Of a stretch of DNA of 64,000 nucleotides, positions 58,656-64,000 are shown piece by piece. The stretch is from Anniella stebbinsi (taxonomy: Eukaryota > Chordata > Lepidosauria > Squamata > Anniellidae). Position 1 is the first letter of the stretch, and each line of letters opens with the position of its first letter. The stretch covers positions 62,659,001-62,723,000 of the forward strand of contig JARDYH010000002.1 of NCBI GenBank assembly GCA_029215795.1, read 5' to 3'. The notes under the pieces were generated by a model. The model worked only from the letters and a program-made list of their open reading frames with translations. It did not search any database and had not been told where the DNA came from. Both the position numbers and the translations under genes were made by a program.

Positions 58656-60220
58656 AAGGCTCTTGGCGCGATATCCAAAACGTCAGGATGCAGCATACTT
58701 GGAGGAAGGTTTCACATACGGTTTCCGTATTCTGTTTCAGGGTCCCAGGTTAGCATCCATGTCACGGAATCAAAAATCCATCCAATGGATGGAAAATTTG
58801 GTACGGCAAAAGATAGACAAGGAAGTGCTAGCGGGGAGAGTGGTCGGCCCGTATGTCAGGCCGCCACTGCCATGGTTGAGGGTGTCACCTTTGGGCATTG
58901 TAACAAAGAAGACACCAGGAGAGTACAGATTAATTCATAATCTGTCCTTCCCAAAGGGGGCGTCGGTGAATGATGCTATTCCTGATCACTTGTGCTCAGT
59001 CAAATATGCATCATTCGATTCAGCCATAGCCATGGTGAGGAGGCAGGGAAAGGGAGTGTTGATGGGGAAATGCGACATTAAGGCTACGTTTCGCCTGCTC
59101 CCTATACACCCAGAAGACTTTGATCTCCTGGGTTTTTGTTTTCAGGAACGGTTTTATGTGGACCGGGCCTTACCCATGGGTTGTTCCATATCCTGCGCAA
59201 TGTTCGAAAGGTTCAATTCCTTCTTGGAATGGGCCTTTAGGGACAGGACGGGGGGGGGGGCAGGAAGTGGTTCACTACTTGGATGACTTCCTGGTCTCGG
59301 GTCTGGGGATGAACCCGCGGTGCTCGTTCTTGATGAAGGAGTTCCAGGTGTTAGCCAGTGAGTTGGGGGTGCCACTTGTGCATGAGAAGACAGAGGGTCC
59401 TTCCACGACCCTCATGTTTCTAGGGATAGAAATCGACTCGGTGACACAATGCTGTCGGTTGCCAATGGACAAGCTCATGGCTCTCTGTAGTCGGTTAAGG
59501 GAGATTTCACATGCCAGGAAGGTTTCATTGAAGCAGTTACAGGAACTGGTGGGCCACCTGAACTTCGCTTGCTGGGTCATTGCCCCAGGTCGGGCCTTTG
59601 TACGGCGGTTTTGCACCGCGATGGCACGACTACGGTGCCAGCACCATATGGTGCGGGTGACCAAACCCATGAGGGAAGATTTAGAGGTATGGCTGGAATT
59701 CCTGAGGCGCTTTAATGGGGTCTCTTTCTGGAGGCGTGAGTTGCTGCTGGGGGCAGAGATGCAGGTCCATTCAGACGCATCTGGTTCCTGGGGATTTGGT
59801 GTAATTTGGAGGGATAGATGGTGTGCTGAGCAATGGCCTGCCTCACGGAAGGCCAAGGGTACATGTCGGGACTTAACGTTGTTGGAATTCTTTCCAATAT
59901 ATGTCGCTGCTCACATATGGGCTTCTGAATTGTCAAATTCTACAGTGCAGTTCTAGTGTGACAACCAGACCACTGTACACGTGCTTAACACGCTGTCGTC
60001 CCGCAACGCTAGAGTGATGGGGTTGGTGCGCATCTTTACTCTGCACTGCCTGCAACACAACATCCTGTTCAGAGCTCACCATATACCAGGCTTGAACAAT
60101 GACATTGCTGACGCTCTATCGCGTCATCAGGTCCAACGTTTCCGGGAACTGGCTCCCTGGGCTCGGCAGACACCCGAGGAGATGCTACCAACGCTCTGGC
60201 GGATTGGAGGGACGACATAG
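58363..60220 (+). pseudogene. Ngaro pol: reverse transcriptase and RNase H, frameshifted
   Basis: The reverse transcriptase (about 58670-59500) shows GEYRLIHNLSFPKG, MGKCDIKATFRLLPIHP, the LPMGCSISCAMFERF block and the catalytic YLDDFL (about 59274). RNase H follows with HSDASGSWGFGVIW, LTLLEFFPIYVA, CDNQTTVHVL and HHIPGLNNDIADALSR, giving all four acidic positions. The upstream part uses one frame (58363-59286) and the downstream part another (59120-59956). The switch falls at an 11-G run (59250-59260) just before YLDD. An in-frame TAG (59954-59956) splits RNase H before CDNQT. The frame opens before ORF1 ends and has no early ATG in good context, so expression by frameshifting or re-initiation is likely in intact relatives. 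Confidence 0.85.
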
Positions 60221-60228
60221 AGCAGGCT

Positions 60229-61134
60229 GTGTGGCAGTCAGTGGCGCCTAGCACCAGGGCTGCATACCAAAGGGCAGGTAGGGGATTTCTTAATTTCCGC
60301 ATGATAGCTCAATTACAGTTAGAGTGGCCCATCCCGGTGGAACACATTCTGCAGTTTTGCGTCTACTCCCGCCGGTGTGGCCTATCAGCCCACACTAATG
60401 GCGGAAAGTTGGCAGCGTTGGCCTTCTGGTCCAAGATAAAAGGGGTTAGAGACAATATGGAAGATTTTAGGGTGAGACGCGCGCTACGGGGTTAGACAAG
60501 GATGTCCCCCCGGGCGCCGGATAGGCGACTTCCTTTATCGGCAGAGATTCTGCTGGGTTTGAGGGCTATATGGCCAACCTTATGCTATTCAGGATATGAG
60601 GCGGCATTATTCCACGCTGCTTCATTAACGGCATTCCTTGGAGCGTTTTGGATATCCGAGCTCGTAGCAGGGTCAAAGGGGGATAGTTCAGGTAGGGCAC
60701 TTCAGTTCGCTGATCTGCTGATCAGGGACGGGGTAGCGCATATACAGCTACGGCGATCCAAGACGGATCAGTGGGTGAAGGGCACCGAGATTCGGTTGTT
60801 TGCTGCGACAAACCCAGAGTTATGCCCAGTACGGGCTTTGAGGGAGTATGGGGATTTACGTGGTGAAAGCCCAGGCGCTTTGTTTCGCCATCAGGACGCC
60901 TCCCAGTTGACGAAGTACCAATTCTGGTGCACGACTAAGAAGGCGCTTTCTAGCTTGGGCTTACGGAATGTACAGTTTGGGACGCATTCGTTCCGGATTG
61001 GGGCTGCATCCATGGCAGCTTCATTGGGTTTTTCTCCAGGTCAGATTCAGGCCGTGGGACGATGGCGTTCCGGGACCTTCAGGACATACGTGAGGCTGCT
61101 GCCTCGCGGAAGGCAGGATGCGGCCGAAGTTTAA
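60229..61134 (+). pseudogene. Ngaro tyrosine recombinase (YR), broken
   Basis: The N-terminal SAM-like part (STRAAYQRAGRGFLNF, VEHILQFCVYSRRCGLS) is separated from the catalytic domain by an in-frame TAG (60493-60495). The catalytic part (60502-61134) keeps HSFR (H162, R165), GRWRSG and the nucleophile tyrosine Y196 in TYVR. The first catalytic arginine, expected just before ISELV, is tryptophan (W50, TGG at 60649), consistent with CpG decay of CGG. No ATG stands upstream in frame; the frame is open back into the end of RNase H and is -1 relative to it. The enzyme would integrate circular DNA without target duplication. With the arginine lost it should be inactive. Confidence 0.85.
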
Positions 61135-61147
61135 TGTTGTCGTGTTT

Positions 61148-61761
61148 GATCCGTAGATCTCCGGAAGGGCTTCGCCCCGTTGAGAGTGAGCATCTGCGGC
61201 CATAGCATGGTCTTCTGGGCCAGCAGACATGCAGCCAAGTCAAGTCATGGATTACAGCTGGGGCTGAGTCAATATGCACAGATTCAGTGGCTTGGAAATC
61301 GCGGAATGAGGTGGGAGAGCCTCATTCCCATGTTATTGCACCGACATCCGGGGACGGATTGGCCGCAGATATTGCTCATTCATTTGGGTGGCAATGATCT
61401 GGGGAAGATGAAGGGCAAGGCCCTGATTTGGCAAATAAAAGCCGACTTGGAGAGCCTGCGGATGCGGTGGCAAGGTGTCAGGATCATCTGGTCCTGTATG
61501 CTCCCTCGATTTACCTGGGGAGTGGGGGGTGAGGTCCAGGCTATAGAACGTGCCCGGAGGAGAGTAAATACGGAGATCTATAAAGATCTGGTCAAACATG
61601 GGGATCTTAGCCTTCGGCACCCTGATATATCTAAAGCCAGGAGGGAGCTGTTCAGGCAGGATGGGGTCCACTTGTCTGACAGTGGAAATGACATTTTTCT
61701 TGCAGATCTGCAGAGGGGTTTGAGGACTGTAATTTTTAGTATTATGGGTGAGAGCGACTAA
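61148..61761 (+). CDS. Ngaro SGNH/GDSL-type hydrolase domain
   Basis: The open stretch runs from after a TGA (61145-61150 region) to the stop at 61761, about 200 codons. SGNH landmarks, numbered from codon 61180: block I GHS (Ser9), block II Gly in LGNRG, block III GGND (Asn72) and block V DGVHLSDSGN (Asp161, His164). It is in the same frame as the recombinase but separated from it by TAA (61132) and TGA. No ATG precedes the catalytic serine; the first ATG lies inside block I (GHSM). Translation may need readthrough, splicing or a lost start. Such domains are recorded in vertebrate Ngaro elements. Their substrate is unknown and an esterase/acyl-hydrolase activity is only inferred. Confidence 0.8.
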
Positions 61762-61782
61762 GCTGACGCTTGTCACCCCTTG

Positions 61783-62199
61783 TGGCGGTTAGGCGCGGGC
61801 ATCTAGAGGGGGAGGGATATCAGTGAGCATTCTCAGGCACCGTTGTGGTGAGGGGTAGAGTCTGAAGCCCAAGGTTGGGAGCTGTGTGGCACCAGCTGGG
61901 AGGTTAAGGCTTACCTCTGAGGCTAACCTGTCTCACCTGCTCGGAGCCGTGTGGCACGAGGGTGATGACGCAGGGAGGTCTCCCTACCCAAAGGGAGAGC
62001 CCATGGGGTGGCGAGATGGCAAACGCCACCACATGGGATAGAATGGCTCGCCCGACCCAAGGATGGCTCTGGATGAAGCCATGATGTAGATGCCCGCTTA
62101 GGTGTTACCCTGTCTGCAGATCTTGTTGAATAAAATGTGGCCCATGTTTAAATTCCAAGTAATTGTCTCACCTCTTTATTTCATCCTGCGCTCCGCAAT
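61783..62199 (+). repeat. Ngaro terminal repeat B1
   Basis: Nearly identical to B2 (62551-62965) from TGGCGGTTAGGCGCGGGC to CTCCGCAAT. Contains AATAAA at 62129-62134, a likely polyadenylation signal. Starts directly after the SGNH stop. Confidence 0.9.
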
Positions 62200-62283
62200 T
62201 GCCTCTGCCTGCGCCCGGCGAAGCCTGGGCGCGGAGGGGCCATTTGCAGTCGCGGGCGAAGGGGCGAGTTGTGGAGGCAGCCT

Positions 62284-62335
62284 ATTGGCTGCTCCACATG
62301 GCGCCACAAAAGGGAGGGGGGCTGCAGCTATAAAG
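62284..62335 (+). promoter_or_regulatory. Candidate RNA polymerase II promoter of Ngaro
   Basis: An inverted CCAAT box (ATTGG) and TATAAAG 41 bp further on. The solo copy at 54565-55265 (minus) also has a TATA-like box at the same distance (about 100 bp) from the stem-loop, which supports a real promoter. Confidence 0.6.
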
Positions 62336-62433
62336 GTAGGCTGCAGGCCCCGGGGCTCCCTCTTCTGATCGCGGCTCCCTCCCGCCCTCCCTTGTTGGCA
62401 GTATGGGCATGTCTGGTCGTCCCTTTGGAGGCT

Positions 62434-62489
62434 GAGTAGGAATTTTTGGCACACATTCCGATTTAGGCTGTGTGTTTTTTCGCCTACTC
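62434..62489 (+). promoter_or_regulatory. Conserved stem-loop, copy 2
   Basis: Outer stem GAGTAGG (62434-62440) with CCTACTC (62483-62489). Inner stem CACACA (62450-62455) with TGTGTG (62469-62474), 13-nt loop, extendable by G-U pairs. U-rich linkers separate the stems as in the other copies. Confidence 0.65.
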
Positions 62490-62550
62490 TATACTGTGAG
62501 GCAAGTTGGGTGTAATAACTAGGCAAATCTATTAATTGGTCACATAACAC

Positions 62551-62965
62551 TGGCGGTTAGGCGCGGGCATCTAGAGGGGGAGGGATATCGGTGAGCATTC
62601 TCAGGCACCGTTGTGGTGAGGGGTGGAGTCTGAAGCCCAAGGTTGGGAGCCGTGTGGCACCAGCTGGGAGGTTAAGGCTTACCTCTGAGGCTAACCTGTC
62701 TCACCTGCTCGGAGCTGTGTGGCACGAGGGTGGTGACGCAGGGAGGTCTCCCTACCCAAAGGGAGAGCCCATGGGGTGGTGAGATGGCAAACGCCACCAC
62801 ATGGGATAGAATGGCTTGCCCGACCCAAGGATGGCTCTGGATGAAGCCATGATGTAGATGCCTGCTTAGGTTACCCTGTCTGCAGATCTTGTTCAATAAA
62901 ATGTGGCCCATGTTTAAATTCCAAGTCGTTGTCTCACCTCTTTATTTCATCCTGCGCTCCGCAAT
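62551..62965 (+). repeat. Ngaro terminal repeat B2
   Basis: Direct copy of B1. AATAAA at 62895-62900. Identity with B1 ends at CTCCGCAAT (62965), marking the 3' end of the element. Confidence 0.9.
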
Positions 62966-63569
62966 CTTTAGCTGGTGTGATTGCTGCTGTTTCTTTTTTC
63001 CACTTCAAATTGTATAGCACTGTTCTGCACCATAGTTAATGGAGTTAACAGTGATCCTATCCCATGTAGTAGGTGTAACTCATGGATAATAGGATCGCTA
63101 CATTTAGACATGGAACTGCATATTACACTATTTTGATTCTAGGGGAAATGTGTACTCCTCCCTCCATTTGCTCCCCCCAGGAGCATTTGAGTAAAGGTTT
63201 TATCTTTTCTCAAGGAGCATATATTTTGAACATCATGAAAACAGGCCTAGGGCAATACCATGTTTATCTGGGGATAAGTACATTCCTTCTGCTACTTTAT
63301 ATTAAGCTTAATTTGGCTGGCCTAAAACGTTTTAGTACCTGAGGCAAACAATGTAAATATCCAAACCTTATTCCCCCACCACTACTCCTGTAAAAATATG
63401 AAGTTATACAGCAAACAGCTACAAATTGCCACCTTAAAACAGTGTCCCAAACCTGCTATCTGAAGTGTCTCCTTCCATCTACCTCACGGCAGAGCTCATC
63501 CTAATTTTAGACTCCTGTCCTCTTTTCCCTTATAGGAAAATAGCACGCAGAGCCTGCCTCAACACAGTG
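62966..63569. other. No recognisable feature
   Basis: Flanking DNA with an unsupported 86-codon frame. It does not continue the L1 fragment found at the left of the Ngaro element. Confidence 0.45.
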
Positions 63570-63706
63570 AGCCTATATACACTACTGCTTTAAAACAGTT
63601 TAAAACGGGTTATAATAGTTTTGAGAACTGTTGGGGCCCAGGACACACTCCATATACAGTTTTCAAAATGTTTAGTGTTTTATCCTGCAGGTGTAGATAG
63701 GTTCTC
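63570..63706. mobile_element. MITE, second copy of 11548-11690
   Basis: CTATATACACTACTGCTTTAAA, GAGAACTGTTGGGGCCCAGG, CACTCCATATACAGTTTTC and GTGTAGATAG align with the earlier copy. Confidence 0.7.
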
Positions 63707-64000
63707 TGTGGCCCTTCTCCGATGACGCTCTAGTCCCTTAGCATTTCCCAATTTGCTACAAGAGTTCCTACTGCATTACTTTTGCTGACACAGCAGCTCA
63801 GTATTTCCCTCTCAAAGGAGAAAGACTGTTTTAAGTGAACATAGTGAAACTGTATTTAAAGTGACCACCACTGCTCAGATTGACTTGCTGCTAGCCTGAG
63901 GCCTCAGGCTTTGGAATCTAATAAACAGAGCCTGTGTAACAGGTTTCCATGGTCTGCTGGATCATCATGTGTAAAAAGAGAGGGGAGAGAGAGAGAGAGA
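63707..64000. other. Window end; (GA)n tract from about 63984
   Basis: A GAGA microsatellite is cut by the end of the window. Nothing else is recognised. Confidence 0.6.

Larger units (their letters stand above)
62200..62550 (+). repeat. Ngaro terminal segment A2 with promoter
   Basis: The 351-bp segment between B1 and B2, homologous to the first half of the solo units. It is CpG-rich at the start and carries an inverted CCAAT box (62284-62288) and a TATAAAG box (62329-62335). The stem-loop at 62434-62489 lies about 100 bp downstream of TATA, in the expected 5' leader. The A1 copy expected before ORF1 is missing. Confidence 0.75.
57468..62965 (+). mobile_element. Ngaro-type tyrosine-recombinase retrotransposon (5'-truncated)
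   Basis: Order: ORF1 (gag-like), reverse transcriptase, RNase H, tyrosine recombinase, SGNH hydrolase, then terminal repeats B1 (61783-62199), A2 (62200-62550) and B2 (62551-62965). Split direct repeats with a recombinase instead of an integrase, an SGNH hydrolase and no methyltransferase define the Ngaro group of YR elements, known from fish, amphibians and reptiles. The expected A1 repeat before ORF1 is absent: the element begins abruptly against an L1 fragment at about 57467. The coding region bears a frameshift and several stops, so this copy is not autonomous. B1 and B2 are about 97% alike by eye, so it is fairly young. Confidence 0.88.

Noticed and set aside
59275..59856. 193-codon minus-strand frame
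   Set aside because: Antisense shadow of the reverse transcriptase and RNase H.
57468..62965. Endogenous retrovirus or Gypsy element
   Set aside because: There is a tyrosine recombinase rather than an integrase, no protease or envelope, and split direct repeats rather than LTRs.

Overview
The window looks like non-genic, repeat-dense chromosomal DNA from a squamate reptile (lizard or snake). It carries tRNA-derived SINEs of the kind common in squamates, L2-type and L1-type LINE fragments, many hAT-type and foldback MITEs with 8-bp target duplications, a PIF/Harbinger transposase gene and a Ngaro-type tyrosine-recombinase (YR) retrotransposon. I found no host protein-coding gene, rRNA or genuine tRNA gene. 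All substantial coding capacity belongs to mobile elements. The species assignment is inference from repeat content.

Layout. 1-3400: a two-exon Harbinger transposase gene on the minus strand that appears intact, with a duplicated 192-bp unit upstream of its start. 3895-8700: nested and GC-rich hAT-type elements. 8700-18300: sparse MITEs, SINE and LINE 3' ends, and a solo Ngaro terminal unit at 15.4-16.0 kb. 18313-20163: a large inverted repeat with 384-bp arms, followed by a tandem array and a hAT element interrupted by a SINE. 22-42 kb: scattered MITEs, LINE ends, microsatellites, a palindromic GC-rich block (34.9-35.7 kb), a 33-bp minisatellite (38.9-39.1 kb) and L2 reverse-transcriptase remnants (39.8-41.9 kb). 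42.1-49.8 kb: two copies of a roughly 2-kb duplicated, Helitron-like segment. 49.8-53.8 kb: AT-rich DNA in which I recognise little. 54.6-55.3 kb: a second solo Ngaro-like unit, on the minus strand. 55.4-56.2 kb: a hAT element. 57.5-63.0 kb: the Ngaro element.

The Ngaro element has ORF1 (gag-like, with a zinc finger), reverse transcriptase plus RNase H, a tyrosine recombinase and an SGNH hydrolase, then the terminal repeats B1-A2-B2. The 5' A1 repeat expected for this architecture is missing. The coding region carries a frameshift, several in-frame stops and a lost catalytic arginine, so this copy is probably dead. All three Ngaro-type terminal units in the window keep a GAGTAGG...CCTACTC outer stem. 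Inside it the stem sequences differ between copies but still pair. This is the strongest candidate here for an undescribed functional element: a structured leader signal of a YR retrotransposon, read by eye and not by computation.
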